Of a stretch of DNA of 64,000 nucleotides, positions 41,870 through 52,743 are shown one piece after another. The stretch covers positions 23,110 through 87,109 of the forward strand of contig LSRX01000165.1 in assembly GCA_001939145.1 (NCBI GenBank), in the 5' to 3' direction. Below the pieces are notes generated by a model that searched no databases, was not told the origin of the DNA, and worked only from the letters and a program-made list of their open reading frames with translations. The translations under genes were made by a program, and so were the position numbers. Each line of letters opens with the position of its first letter. Positions within the stretch are counted from its first letter, which is position 1. The DNA comes from Symbiodinium microadriaticum (lineage: Eukaryota > Sar > Dinophyceae > Suessiales > Symbiodiniaceae).

Positions 41870-42012
41870 GTAGTTTTTTTATCACTATTTTGTTTTTTGT
41901 TTTTTTAATATCCCTTCCGCCTCATTTTCCTATTTTGATCCTTAGTTTTTTTTTGATCCTGTGGTTTAATTTTTTCGATCCTTATTTATTTATTTTTGAT
42001 CCCTCACCCCAC
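41870..42012. repeat. TTTTTTGATCC AT-rich repeat, copy 2
   Basis: A second copy of 41,025-41,180 in the same orientation, with the same word order and several point changes. Confidence 0.85.
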
Positions 42013-42094
42013 ATACCTGTCAGTATGCATAATAGTCACGTGGCAGTGTCAAAGCAGTGCGGCAGTCAACAACAGTTGCACACGATTCTGTTGA

Positions 42095-42367
42095 GATGTC
42101 TGCAGTGCTTCTCAAGTCGTCCTGACTGCCTACTTCCTGAGGAGGCAGGATGAAGGAAAAGGGGCCAAAGGTCGAGGAAGAGGGGGACAGAGCAAAGGAA
42201 AGGGGAAAGGCAAAAACTTCAAGGAGAATTTGCGTGTGATGTGCAATTGGACGAAGCATCTTGTGAGAGCAGTCTGGCTATTGGGCACTGAGGAGCCTCC
42301 GAAGTCGGACAAAGGCCTTCAGAAGAGGATACAAAGGCCATTGCCAGAGAACAGGAAGCTGTTGTGA
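42095..42367 (+). CDS. exon of a Gly/Lys-rich basic protein
   Basis: A frame of 90 codons without initial ATG, bounded by TGA at 42,092 and 42,365. It reads SQVVLTAYFLRRQDEGKG, a basic GKGRGRGGQSKGKGKGKN block, then a well-ordered segment (CNWTKHLVRAVWLLGTEEPP, SDKGLQKRIQRPLPENRKLL). This is strongly coding-like. The basic block resembles RNA-binding regions of dinoflagellate retroelement or nuclear proteins. It is probably joined to the next exon at 42,384 by a ~15-30-base frame-changing intron. The function is unknown. Confidence 0.55.
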   Translation, partial: DVCSASQVVLTAYFLRRQDEGKGAKGRGRGGQSKGKGKGKNFKENLRVMCNWTKHLVRAVWLLGTEEPPKSDKGLQKRIQRPLPENRKLL

Positions 42368-42383
42368 CTGTTGCCATGTCAGG

Positions 42384-42602
42384 TATGCTCGTGGAGACGT
42401 TGCCCTGAAAGACATCACATCGAAGAAAGACAAGAAGCTTTCTGGTCAGGAACGGAAGTTGCTTTTTGCGGTCGGGAGGATATCGGATATCATTGAGGTA
42501 TGCATGGACCAGAGCATGTTTGTGCGTCCAGCCGTGTGGCTGGCAGATGAAGCAACGATACCGCGCGGACCAAGAGACGGCCTTTCGATTGGCAAAGGCT
42601 GA
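42384..42602 (+). CDS. second exon of the same gene (candidate)
   Basis: From an AG at 42,381-42,382 the frame reads YARGDVALKDITSKKDKKLS, GQERKLLFAVGRISDIIE and WLADEATIPRGPRDGLSIG, ending at TGA 42,600-42,602. Composition and continuity of charged and hydrophobic residues support coding. A possible further exon at ~42,690-42,785 has acidic IEAEEGEK. No family is recognised. Confidence 0.5.
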   Translation, partial: YARGDVALKDITSKKDKKLSGQERKLLFAVGRISDIIEVCMDQSMFVRPAVWLADEATIPRGPRDGLSIGKG

Positions 42603-43705
42603 GGCTGAAACTGTTTAGTCGTCCTTAGAAGTGCATCGAGGTTAAGGTGAGTGCCGTGTGTTCCGAGTTCTTATCATCACAGTGTGCGCCGCAGGTGTTG
42701 CAAACTGCAGAGCCTGGCTTTATCGAAGCAGAGGAGGGTGAGAAAACCATGAGGCCCGATGAATGCAGCTATTCGTGGAAAGTTGCTTGAAGGAGTATGC
42801 ATGGCAACGGGCCTGGGTGTTTTGGCTGTCATTCGAGCGCTTGTGTGTCGCTTGCGGTGAGTGGCTCGTGCAGTTGTCGGCGAATCCGTCCCCAATTCGC
42901 ACTCACGTGGTGCAATCATGACAGGTTGACACAAGATGACATCATTGAAGCCGTTCGGACCTTGAAGTGAAGAACCGACGGAGGATTGCACAATACTGAT
43001 CTAGAAAGGCTAGTGTTGGTGTTGCCCGCAAACACTTCTCCTTCGATCTGCCCTACGGCCCGTACTGCTGTGAACTCGGCGAAGTTGCTTTGCAAGGGTC
43101 AGCAGTGAGACGAGCGGGTCTATGTCGTACATGCATGTGCCAGGCTCCATGACTCGAAATGGGCAGAACATGCTGGTTGGTGGCATGAAAGGTCATGTCG
43201 TTCGGAGCTCAGGAATGCTTTGCAGGAGCCATCAGCAAACTCCGTCACATGTTCGAACAGCCAACAGAACTCGCCTTGGGTTTAACCACGCGAAATAGTT
43301 GCGACTAGCCATCGACACGTGCAGTGTGGGTATGCTGCTGCAGGCTTTCATGCATCTCGTCAGACTCTCAGATGTAGGATCGGAAGTGCAACAGAGCGGT
43401 CTTCCTTTGGTCAGTCAGAGGTGATATGCAAATAAAAGGGCCGTCTGGCTCAAAGTGGTCTTCCGTATGTCCAGCATCAAGCGAAGAATAGATCGCAGGA
43501 CAGCTTTCTGAAAGCTGTACATAGATCTAGGTTCGGGTTTGAGAGCCTGATTCCAGAGTAAACATGATTTCAGGCGTGCGAATGGCGTGTTTGATACAAC
43601 CGTTGGTAGTACTGCGAGCAGTAATTTGAACCTCCTGGCAGCCCCACTTGTGCCCTGCCGTGGCCTCAGCACCATCTTCATTGCATTTCAACAGTTGTCA
43701 GATTC

Positions 43706-44053
43706 TTGCTGTGTCAGCGCACTCAGGTTGTCGCCGCCATGTCTACGGGAAATCCATTTGGATTGTCTGAAATTTCTCACTATGGCACTTCGGACGAGAC
43801 ACTCACACCGCCGCTGCAGCCTGTAAGTGCACTTAACTGTTTATCAGAGATGGTAAATCGTTCATCTCAGGCACGATGCGAAATGTCGGCGGAAAGGCCG
43901 GCGGATTCATCAACAAGAAGTTCTTTCACCCCTCATCCATTCGCAATCAGGACGAAGGGCCGCACTGTCTGTAAATCTGGAGGAAAGAAGCATCACAACC
44001 CGCACAAGCAGACGTCACTGGAAGGAGAGACTTTGGAAGGCAATTACAGCTGA
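43706..44053 (+). CDS. candidate 5' exon(s) of a coiled-coil gene
   Basis: In this 115-codon frame an internal ATG near 43,739 begins MSTGNPFGLSEISHYGTSDE, a plausible N-terminus. Later residues are Ser/Thr/Lys-rich (FTPHPFAIRTKGR). It is followed on the same strand, in other frames, by several helical exons (44,049-44,700). It may be the start of that gene. The function is unknown. Confidence 0.35.
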   Translation: MLCQRTQVVAAMSTGNPFGLSEISHYGTSDETLTPPLQPVSALNCLSEMVNRSSQARCEMSAERPADSSTRSSFTPHPFAIRTKGRTVCKSGGKKHHNPHKQTSLEGETLEGNYS

Positions 44054-44702
44054 TGCGGTGGAGCAGCGGAAGCAGGACGACTTGGAAAAGGTCGCCTGGA
44101 AGCAGCCTCTGACTTCCGGTGGAAGAGAGTCAAATGTCAAAGCCTGTCCGAGCCGCAGTTAGCTCCTCGAGGCCAGGGAAGAAGAACGCAAGGTCGAAGC
44201 CTTGAGGAAGGAGTCCACGACTGCAATAAAAATGGCAGCACCGCACTGCTTGCTGTGGATGGCGCCTGACGTTTCGGTTTCAAGGAGATGTATCTGACTG
44301 GCCAGTGCAACAAGGAGATGCAACTCGTTTGCAGCTTGCAGCAGCATGCTTGACACTGTGGGAATTCTTACATTGCACTGCACAGGTTTGTAACAGCCTC
44401 TTCGGATGCAGCGGAGCGGGTGTCGGTCTGAGCTGTTTGCCGTTTTGCTTGTGCTGCGTCTGAGCCTGAGTCAACACCACATGCTGTCGCAACGGAGCTG
44501 CGGCTGAGGGAACGCCCGAGCAAATGAAGGCATTCAAAGAGCTGAAGCGGAGGAAGGAGCTTCTGAAGGACTGAGGTGCACAGCTACAACACGGCGTCGT
44601 TTCGGCTACGGGCCCTGTGAGAGGAACGAGCTCGCAAGCCAGAGTCGGAGGCGGAAGAGCAGGCTGGGGCTGTGAAGGTGTCTTTTTCGATCCGTCCCCC
44701 GT
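44049..44702 (+). CDS. coiled-coil exons (candidate gene body)
   Basis: Four helical pieces lie in succession on the plus strand: 44,049-44,159 (ADAVEQRKQDDLEKVAWKQP), ~44,163-44,235 (LLEAREEERKVEALRKESTT), ~44,482-44,571 (GTPEQMKAFKELKRRKELLK) and ~44,615-44,680 (EERARKPESEAEEQAGAVK). Each lacks an ATG and ends near a stop in its own frame, the pattern of short exons separated by introns of ~50-250 bases. The last piece runs in frame into 44,672-45,001. A structural or motor-associated protein is likely, but no family can be named. Confidence 0.45.
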
Positions 44703-45249
44703 TCTTGTGGTGTGGTAGAACCTGTCACGCAATACAGCTCTGTGGAGCTTGCGAAAGTTGTCGTTTACCAACTCACCTCAGTAGCGACTCAGGTCAAAAT
44801 CCCGTCTATAAGCCACGGCCCCCTCACCTGTTCATTCTTTTTTGTAGTGCAAGCATGTCTGCTAAGATCGGTACTAGTTTTAGCCAGCCTTCTGCTTCTT
44901 TTGCAAGCGAAATTGAAAACAACTGTCAGCATTTAGCAAAGACAGTAGGTGGCCTCGATTACTTTGAGCACAGCACTGACAATGTGTCCTTGACCCACTA
45001 GGAGGCAGGAAGCTCGTCGTTTGCCTGTGCCGGTCCGAAGCTGCCAATATATCCAGACAAATTATGCCCAGCCTCTGCGATTCGCAGTGCTGTGCGGCAA
45101 TAGATTCGCCTGACCAGTGGCCCCACCTTTGAAGTAGCTTTGCATCATGATTGGTTGCTGTAGGGTCCAAGGCATGTATATGCATGGGCATCACACCTCT
45201 TCTTTCCATTAGCCGTTGAGGCTCGGCAAGAAAGAGGTCCTTTGTCTTT

Positions 45250-47130
45250 CTCGGCATGGATGTATCCGTCCCCTGCTGTTAGGGCAGCAGGGCAGCGCTC
45301 TCTGATGAAGTTTTTGCGGCCATTCTTGTTGCGGGGATACAGGCTGATGCTGATTTGGCGCGTTGCTGGACCTCTGAGAACGAAATTCTGGGTGCGTTTC
45401 CAGTAGAACTTGCAGAGCGCATTGTGCGGTCATGGCGCGTTGCTGAACAGTGCTTTGTTCGTGATAGTGCGAGGCAGCCATTGCGCGCTCGGAAACAAAA
45501 CGTGAGCCAGTGCCGATCGCGGCACGCCCGGAGAAGCGATGTCTCCCCCCCTGCTATGCTGCAGGGTAGGGCGTGTCCTCAGCTTGCACCGGCACCACCA
45601 CCTTTGCATGAAGCAAATTGATGTCATGCTGGACATAGTCGTGGCATCGGGCTCTGCAAACACCAGGTTTTCACCGACGGAGTTGCAGATTAGAGATGAA
45701 GTGCTACCGTTGTTCCGGAAGCTACTGGACAAAGTCTCGGACTCGAGGCTGTCTTCGCCGCTGACTTCGTTGAAGAGATGGATCCGCCACGCAGAGTGCC
45801 ATATATCGGCGGACCCCCCATATTGGATGCCTACTGCTATGGGGCTTGCTGCATTCCTGCAACAGGTGTCTGAGGGGGGCCGACAGCAACGGTAAATGTG
45901 TACAGAACCTGAAGCGGTGGGCTGAGAACCTTAGGCTCCCTCTGCCGGTTCGTGACCCATTGGTTGCTATGTAAAGTGCCGTCCGCGAGCCATGCGGTCA
46001 AGCAGCGGACACCTCTATCGCTGCGTGTTTTCTTTGCCCTCTGCACTAGGCTGGCAGATAGCACTGGCACAGTCAAGGCATTCATCGCATGAGTTCTCCT
46101 CTGTGTACGGCTTGTCTGAGGTTTGCGCATTTGCAGCGATCCGTGAATCTTCGATGCGAGAATTCCTTACTGTCGGCCCTGTGTATTTTAAGAGGAAGCA
46201 GCAAGGAGTACAGCAACCTTCGTGTGTGCCAGCTTGTCCGTCACCACACACATGTTAGCATTGCGCCCACATTGCTGCTGGAGCATGGTGAGTTGTGCGT
46301 GTCCAAGCCTGATGCATCATTCGTCATTCCTGACCTGCAGCTACCTAGATCAGGGCGGTTGGAGCCAAGCGCTCCTTAGATTGCTCGCAAGATGAGTACG
46401 GCTAAGTTCGGTGATCTGACCAAGAGCCTACTGCGAGCGATCGAGGTCCAGGATGAGGACGTGGAGACGCCTTGCCTTCCAGTTACTCCTTCCGGCGGTT
46501 TATGCCGACGCTGGCTGGTTGCCAGGATGCACCATATCAGTTCAGTCCAGGCTGGCTATCGGCAATTGTGTCGAAGCCGCGAGCGACAAGGTCACGGCTC
46601 AGTCAGCCGGGTCAGCAATGCCTACAAGATACTCTCATGAGAAGGCAGTGACCGCTGGTGTGGCTTGGCTTCACATGTTGGTTGGATTGGACTTCGTGCC
46701 GAAGATGTCCCAGCCTAGGCCGATTTGTTGGGCCGATGTTGTTCAGATTCGGCCAAAATCGGCGCAGCTTGGAAGTCAGCAGATGATATGGTACCGAAGC
46801 ACGACTTAGATGATCCGATTCGGGGCGAGGAGCTGACCGGTGATAGTGGCGTGGCAGTTCTTCGTCGTCATCTCCTTCTTCGTCGCTTAGTGCTTCTGCT
46901 GAGTCAGATGAAGCCACTCGAAGGGCTCAGTCCACCTTGTGCAAAGGCGGGCTAGGTTAGTGCCTTTGGTGCCGGGATATCCCATTCGACATTGCTCATT
47001 ATCAGCGGGGCTATGGCAGCTATGGCGCCGACTTCAGCGAAGACCGGGGGTTGTGCAAGAAATGCATGACGAGAGCACCGACCGCAATTATGGCACGGTT
47101 CGCTTGATGACCCATTGCGTGGCTGCGTAA
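45250..47130 (+). pseudogene. broken tyrosine-recombinase element gene
   Basis: Successive plus-strand frames give the parts of one protein in order. N-terminal helices: 45,295-45,480 (EVFAAILVAGIQADAD) and 45,620-45,895. Core-binding piece at ~45,890-45,970 (LKRWAENLRLPLPVRDPLVA). A catalytic-domain start with two in-frame stops at ~45,980-46,110. The box-I Arg region LRFAHLQRS at ~46,118-46,145. FVIPDLQL at ~46,320. SFRRFMPTLAG at ~46,490-46,525. RLAIGNCVEAASDKVT at ~46,549-46,595. The nucleophile-type Tyr in AMPTRYSHEKAV at ~46,615-46,650. A Ser-rich tail and a CxxC zinc pair (LCKKCMTRAP) follow to ~47,100. Stops and frame breaks show that it is inactive. DIRS/crypton-like elements use such recombinases to integrate. 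Confidence 0.6.
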
Positions 47131-47275
47131 AGTGCTGTGCCGAGGAAAGGAGCTGATCTTGTTCCGGTTTGTGCGGAAGACTTCTTGAGTGCATCCATTA
47201 CGTGATGCGAACTTTCCGCGCAAGCATTTCGCTTCATGTAAGTTTTAGTTTTTAGGCTGGTTGTTTCCAGGTGCA

Positions 47276-48071
47276 AGGATGGGAGCAGCCCCGTCAGCCT
47301 TCGAGGATAATGTCGATGCAATCTTTCGGGTCCTCCTTCTTCTACCCGCCTCGTGGCTGTCAATCCTTAGGGAGGCCATGCGGCGTTATGAGAACCAGCC
47401 CGACTTAAAGAACCCAATTTCGTCGTACCGTGCAGCACTTCCTTTGTCGAGTACGAGCAGCGCTGGCCAGCGGTCTGGTGCTCTCCTGACTGATGATGTT
47501 GCGGTGTGAGTGCAGAGGCGGTCCTGTTATATGGTGTCAGATAGGCTTGGGCAGCAGTGCTTTAGTGAACGGCCGTTAGCCAGTGGAACTTATGTTGCAG
47601 TGTTTGTGGATTGGGAGTTGGCCACATTGGTTTACCGCCGCGGAAAAGGCAGTGCTATTTGCCTTGAGCAAGTCGGGGTGAGTTGCATTCGGCAATGCAT
47701 TCGTGTATTTTCGAGTGTGTCGGCATTGACTTGATGCACAACTGCACTCCACATCGGGACTGGGCATGGCGGGCACTTCCTCGCTTGGGTCCTCGGACCG
47801 GCCGCCGCACATTGCGATGACCGAGATCGCGGAGTTCCCTGATCCTGTGCTTGAGTCAGTGTGTCAGGCCGTCCCTGAGGCAGCGCGGCGCAAACTACTT
47901 CGGGCATTGCTGGCTTGTGCCGCTGAGGCTGCTGAGAGTGATGTTCAACTTGATGAGGGGAAGGAAGCCAGGCCATCTACGTATGAAGATCTTGTCCAAG
48001 AAGCCATGCCGGCGGCCGAATTGTTGGCTGCGTCGCCGGGGTGGCCAGCTGCCCTCTTTCCCGCCTCCTGA
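47276..48071 (+). CDS. candidate exons or element fragment, unknown
   Basis: 47,279-47,509 reads SAFEDNVDAIFRVLLLLPAS and LREAMRRYENQPDLKNP. 47,766-48,071 is a clean 101-codon frame starting MAGTSSLGSSDRPPHIA with helices (EAARRKLLRALLACAAEAAE) and an acidic linker. Both are on the same strand as, and just after, the recombinase pseudogene, and before another piece at 48,434. They may be the N-terminal part of a second copy of the same element family (inference). Confidence 0.35.
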
Positions 48072-48433
48072 AGCCGCACCGTTACCGCCTACGCGCCGTA
48101 GAGTGCGCTGCAAGATTTTATTCACGCTGGGCTGTGCTAAGACTTGCAAAGGATAAGCCGAGTGCAAGGCCTGCCACAGAGCAGGCAGCTCGTCAGCTTA
48201 GGAGGTGACCGCCATGAGGATCATGGCTCAGCATGCCAGTGTGGAGCCTTTCATGACTGCGGGGTACATTCCTGTTCGGTCTGCTCGTATGACATGGGGA
48301 CCCGCCTAGGCTCCCGTGTGATTATGCATTCGGGCCTGCAGGTGTAGCACGTTGATCGGCGGATGTTGTGCTTAGCTCTGTCTGGATGTTCTTCTAGCCT
48401 TTCGCAGCAGGGGGAAGCAGCGGTACACTAGGG

Positions 48434-48915
48434 GTGCGTAGGCCATGGAGGCCTTGTGCGGTGTACTGCAGGCAGCCCGGACGAGCGAAATACCTCGTTG
48501 ACATGCTGCACTTAGCGTCAGTGGAGGAGAAGGTGTTCGTTGTTTCGGCCGCCTGTTACGAAACAGAACTGGAAACACTCATCACAGACCGAATTCCTTC
48601 AGTGAAAGATGTTCCTATTGAGCTGGCCCGCCGACGGGCGGCTTGGCGCAAGGCCAAGTCCGAGTTGCTCGAGTCGGAGGACAAGGCTCGTCGTGGTGCT
48701 GCCCCGGCGGAGGAGATGGATGAGAGCCTGGAGGCCACGATCCGGGACGATTTGATGGCCCGCTTCGCTAGGAGTTATGGTCATAAGATTTTTGTCCATA
48801 TGTTACCGTCGGATACGATTCTGGCACGAGTGTAACACGAGTTGACTCGGAACCTGCCGACTTCGGCTGAGAGGCAGATCTCATTGGGAGCCAATGACTG
48901 TCAAGGTGGATGAAC
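48434..48915 (+). pseudogene. element protein fragment with an internal stop
   Basis: Open for 133 codons: helical VEEKVFVVSAACYETELETL, RRAAWRKAKSELLESEDKA, an Ala/Glu linker and FVHMLPSDTILARV. It then meets TAA at 48,833 but continues in the same frame for ~27 further codons with coding-like sequence (HELTRNLPTSAERQISLG). A single-base change could account for the stop. It resembles the N-terminal region of recombinase-element proteins as I know them from dinoflagellates. This is recall, not a search result. Confidence 0.4.
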
Positions 48916-49724
48916 AAGAGTCGGCGCAACATCTGTGACTACTACCATGCTCTGCGACCAACGTACATATGGCCCTGCGATAGTCGACAGAGCTCAGCAG
49001 TGCCGGAAAATGAAAGTGAGCGAGGGCACACATCCTCAGAGTGATCCCCTATGCATATTCCCTTCTAAGCTTCCTGCCCTAGCTTTCGTGACCTTCTTCT
49101 CAAGCCAGTCTTTGGTGTTTGAGTTTTGCAGTGAATCTGCTTATGGCCCAGCAGTGGAACGAACAAACACCAACATAAAAACTTTTGCGGTTTATGGGAA
49201 CAGCACGAGCGAACATGCACGCAGCCATGATTAGGTAGATATGTCAGCATACATGTAGCACAGTACCCCACGTACATGGAGAAATCATCAGCACTTTTCT
49301 CCTCTTCACATCAAACCCCACACGCAGGTTTGTGTGGCATCGTGGAATGTTGAAGCGATCATAGTTTTTATTCCCGTAGACACAGAACCTCCAGTTGACT
49401 GCCATGCAAGAAACCAAAGCTGACACCTGCCATAGTTTTTGGGAGGTTTCCCATTCTAGTAGCCCTGCCGGCAAACATCATGGAGTTGGTGCACAGGGAG
49501 GCCGTTCAGGTTAGCTACAGTTGGGTTATATTTCTATGTTATTCGATTCATCTATAATCTGCCAAGCGCAATTCTTGGAATCACTGTGGCAGAACGACAT
49601 GTTCAAACATCCCTGGCAGAATCGCCGTTTCGCAGTGAATGTATGGTACCCATTGTCCTGTGGCAGCATGCAAGTTCTGCATGCCAAAGTGTTTCCAGGC
49701 AAACCCACCTGCAGAAAAGAACAA
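48916..49724. other. no gene recognised
   Basis: Only short frames without motifs. Confidence 0.4.
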
Positions 49725-49994
49725 CCAGCCCACACACACGCACACATACAGAAACACACACACACACACACACTCACACACATACACACAACACACAACA
49801 CACACACACACACACAACACACACAACACACACAACACACACAACACACACAACACACACACACACACACGGAGACACAGAGACACACACACACACACGC
49901 ACACACACTCACTCACTCACTCACTCACTCACTCACTCAAAACCGCACTCACTCACTTACTCACTCACTCACATTCTCTCTCTCTCTCTCTCTT

Positions 49995-50060
<66 letters not shown>
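49725..50060. repeat. compound (CA)n-(CTCA)n-(TC)n microsatellite
   Basis: (CA)n with ACACACAACA sub-repeats at 49,729-49,905, (CTCA)n at 49,906-49,975, and (TC)n with two T-runs to 50,060. The Thr/His, Ser/Leu and Cys/Val frames over it are repeat artefacts. Confidence 0.97.
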
Positions 50061-50061
<1 letters not shown>

Positions 50062-50639
50062 CACAAACGACCAACAAGTAAGTAGGCTGAGTTTAAACTC
50101 ACACGGACATAGAAATGGTAGTGTCGGGGCAGTGCAAAAGCCTCAAATAGTATTTTGCACAGCAAAACCTGCAGTGCATTCGTATGCTTGTGCAGCACCA
50201 TGAAGTTGGATGTAAGCAGAGAATCCAGCACAATTGCGGTGGTCAGGGACACTCGTGGTTTAGTGGCAAGTACCCATGCGCACCTTCAGTTGTGGTGGAC
50301 GATGCACGAGACGGCATACAATTGCAGCTGGTCAGGAGACTGTGTTTCACGGTAATCTGTTCAACTTTGGTTGGGAGCCACTCCCACAGTCCTTGTAAAA
50401 CACAACAGGGTGCCCCCTTGTAAGGTCGAGATCTTGTCCACAAGCGGTGACCCCAAAGTCAAGCTCGAGTCCTCGGATCTCCAAAGCGAAGCAGCGAGCA
50501 GCAGCAGCAGCAGACCGAAGCTCTTGGCCACTTCAAAGCAACTTGTCCTACACTGGCTTCTTTTGGTGGATGTGTGTCTCAGCTGTTTTGACATGTCGCA
50601 AAGCCTGAGGTACCCCGAGGATGGAATGTTTCGGCTTTG

Positions 50640-51046
50640 GTCTTGAAGTCGGTAAGACTTGGCGAGAATGATTGCTGTTCCACACCCCTTCTCGCTTGGA
50701 TCCGGGACACGCAGGACGTAACAGTGCGCGGGCATGAGCAGATCTGGGGATCCTGGTACACGCTGGAGGAAAAGCGCCACTGGGCTCGTTCACAGTTTTC
50801 GAGTTGGAACTGGCAGAGGAATTCTTGGCGATTGAGGTTGGGGCTTCGCGTGCTGCCGTTTGACGGACTTCATGGCCAAGTGCCCGCATGCGCCAGACGA
50901 GGAAGAGGCGCCCAAGAGCCGCTGCACGGGTAGGTTTCAGAGAGATGTATGGCAAGTATGGGATGCTGCTTTTAGTACGAGATGAGGAGACCGCAGAGAA
51001 GCGGAAGGGTGAACCTCGAAGCAAGCGACGGCGTGCATCGGAATGA
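50640..51046 (+). CDS. candidate gene 3' part with Lys/Arg-rich C-terminus
   Basis: Pieces in different plus-strand frames: RDTQDVTVRGHEQIWGSWYT and LEEKRHWARSQFS (50,700-50,805), FELELAEEFLAIEVGASRAA (~50,797-50,860), DFMAKCPHAPDEEEAPKSRC (~50,868-50,927), and a terminal exon (~50,939-51,046) reading REMYGKYGMLLLVRDEET with a basic end KRKGEPRSKRRRASE before TGA. The basic tail could be a nuclear localisation signal. A long minus-strand frame (51,156-50,548) overlaps but is Ser/Arg-rich and looks like a shadow. The family is unknown. Confidence 0.4.
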
Positions 51047-51610
51047 CTCTTCATCGCAGATGAGCACAAGCCTGGAAAGGAAAGATTCCAGATCATAAAA
51101 CAAATGGAAAGATGAAGACCCTGTGGTACCCTCGAAACCCTATCTAAGAATCTCAACCAACCCGACTTCTGACGTGAAGCGAAGGGCTACCCTTCGGCAC
51201 ATTTAGGGTTTCCCCGGTCAGAGTCGAGTGTTAACAGAATTGTGCCACATCTAAGGAGAAAGCGAGTAACGCAATACTGGCATGGCCGCGACAGCTGCCG
51301 GTTCAGAGTGATTTCAAACGCATCACCTGTACAGTGCGCGAATCACGCGTAAGAGGTGGGGCTCCACCTGATTCACTTCCGGGCGTGAGCTTCACATGCA
51401 CTCGGCATCACAGTGATACGTGACACCTGCAACACGGTACAGTACATTGAGCATGTCAGAGCACAGCTTCAGGACATTTGTAGCACCGGATAGTAGAAAG
51501 GCAAGCATGCAGCTGCACGTTGTGTGGCTGCGAGCAGGACATTCATCACCTGCAGTCATGAGATTTTGTCTTTGCTCTTGTCTCATCCTGGGCGCGCTTG
51601 ATCTGGAAAA
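51047..51610. other. no gene recognised
   Basis: Nothing recognisable. Confidence 0.35.
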
Positions 51611-52609
51611 TCAGTTTGAGTCGAAGCAGTATCTCTGGAGCATGTAACAGAATGTTCTGGGGCATCCAGCTCGCCAAGTAAGGAATCGATGAACATTTTC
51701 ACGGAGCTGCATGTCAAAGAGACGATACGGGCGGCAAGACCCCGAGTTTACAAACAGCGTGGCAACGTCATTGCAGCTAAGGCTTGCCATCTTTGACTTC
51801 AGGTACAAACTCTCCACAACGAAAACATGTTCGCGGTGGCCCAGAGGCTCTTTGCTTTTGTTGCTGCACAGAGGCTGAAGACTAAAGCCTTCACAATTCC
51901 ACAGAAGTGGTGAGTTGTAGCCGTTGTCAGTCTCCGCTTCGTGTAGAGACCCTTTCGGCTCAAGATGTAGCTCAGTGAGAGCTTCAATTGCAGCCCCGGG
52001 GCCAGACGTGACAGGTTGCGCCAGCAGCGGCCTTAGAAGAGCATGTTTGGTGTATTGCCGATCCCTGAGGTAGTCCTTACGGCCTTCAATGGTGCAGATG
52101 GAGGACAGGTTGGTGCCGGTTGGAAAGCCACAGGTGGAGAAGGCTGGGCCGAGCGTTGAGCTTTTTCCTTGCAAGTTGAGCGTTTCTGCGTTGGCCGTTC
52201 ATCATTTCGGAAAAACTGTCGTGAGGTTGAGACAGGCGTAGTGACAACTGGGAAGGCGACCAGGGTTGTGGAGATCTACAATCAGGACGGTGAGGCTTCG
52301 CATTCGAGTATTTAGCAGCAACCTGCTGGCGGCAAGGACGAGACGGAATGCATCACGATCGGTGCTTCCGGAACCTTGTTGAAAAGCAGCACGACAGGCC
52401 CAGTTCTGTGCTTGAGCCAGCAAGCTGTAAAACCGAGGCAGCACACGCACTCCGGAGGTCTGCGACATCATCAGTGGCATGACAGGAATCCATAGAGTGT
52501 GATGTCTGCGTGACCGCCAGTCATTCCTTTGAGGTAGCTTCGTGAAGATCCCGCCAGACAAGATCCAGCTTGTTTCGAAGGCAGTTTGGAATGTGGGGCT
52601 TCGGTACAA
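51611..52609 (-). CDS. minus-strand ORF pair interrupted by TGA TGA
   Basis: On the minus strand 333 codons from 52,609 to 51,611 are in a single frame, broken only by two adjacent TGA codons at ~52,199-52,204. The first part reads LWIPVMPLMMSQTSGVRVLP, FYSLLAQAQNWACRAAF and VLIVDLHNPGRLPSCHYACL. The second reads FPTGTNLSSICTIEGRKDYL, KHALLRPLLAQPVTSGPG and MASLSCNDVATLFVNSGSCR. Both are strongly coding-like. The first ~25 codons may be non-coding, since the plus strand there (52,542-52,640) also looks coding. The family is unknown. It could be one gene with an in-frame mini-intron, a pseudogene, or a retroelement protein. Confidence 0.5.
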
Positions 52610-52665
52610 GGTGCTGTATATTATCGTGGACGTGACTCTGCCAGGTGGGGGTATTTCCTATCAAG
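52542..52665 (+). CDS. candidate plus-strand exon
   Basis: Reads KIPPDKIQLVSKAVWNVGLR and YKVLYIIVDVTLPGGG in an open frame starting near 52,542. It overlaps the far end of the minus-strand ORF; only one of the two can be right over ~50-60 bases. Product unknown. Confidence 0.3.
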
Positions 52666-52743
52666 CAGAGGCTGTCGGACGAGGTTGCGAGCAAGGTCAT
52701 TGCGCTTGGAGTGAAAAGCTGCCGGGAAGCATTTGATTGAAGA

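Noticed and set aside
49526..50203. Overlapping 110-205-codon frames of Thr/His, Cys/Val and Ser/Leu
   Set aside because: Artefacts of the (CA)/(CTCA)/(TC) compound microsatellite.
50548..51156. 202-codon minus-strand frame
   Set aside because: Ser/Arg-rich without structure; the plus strand has better helical and basic segments ending in a stop. Not fully excluded.
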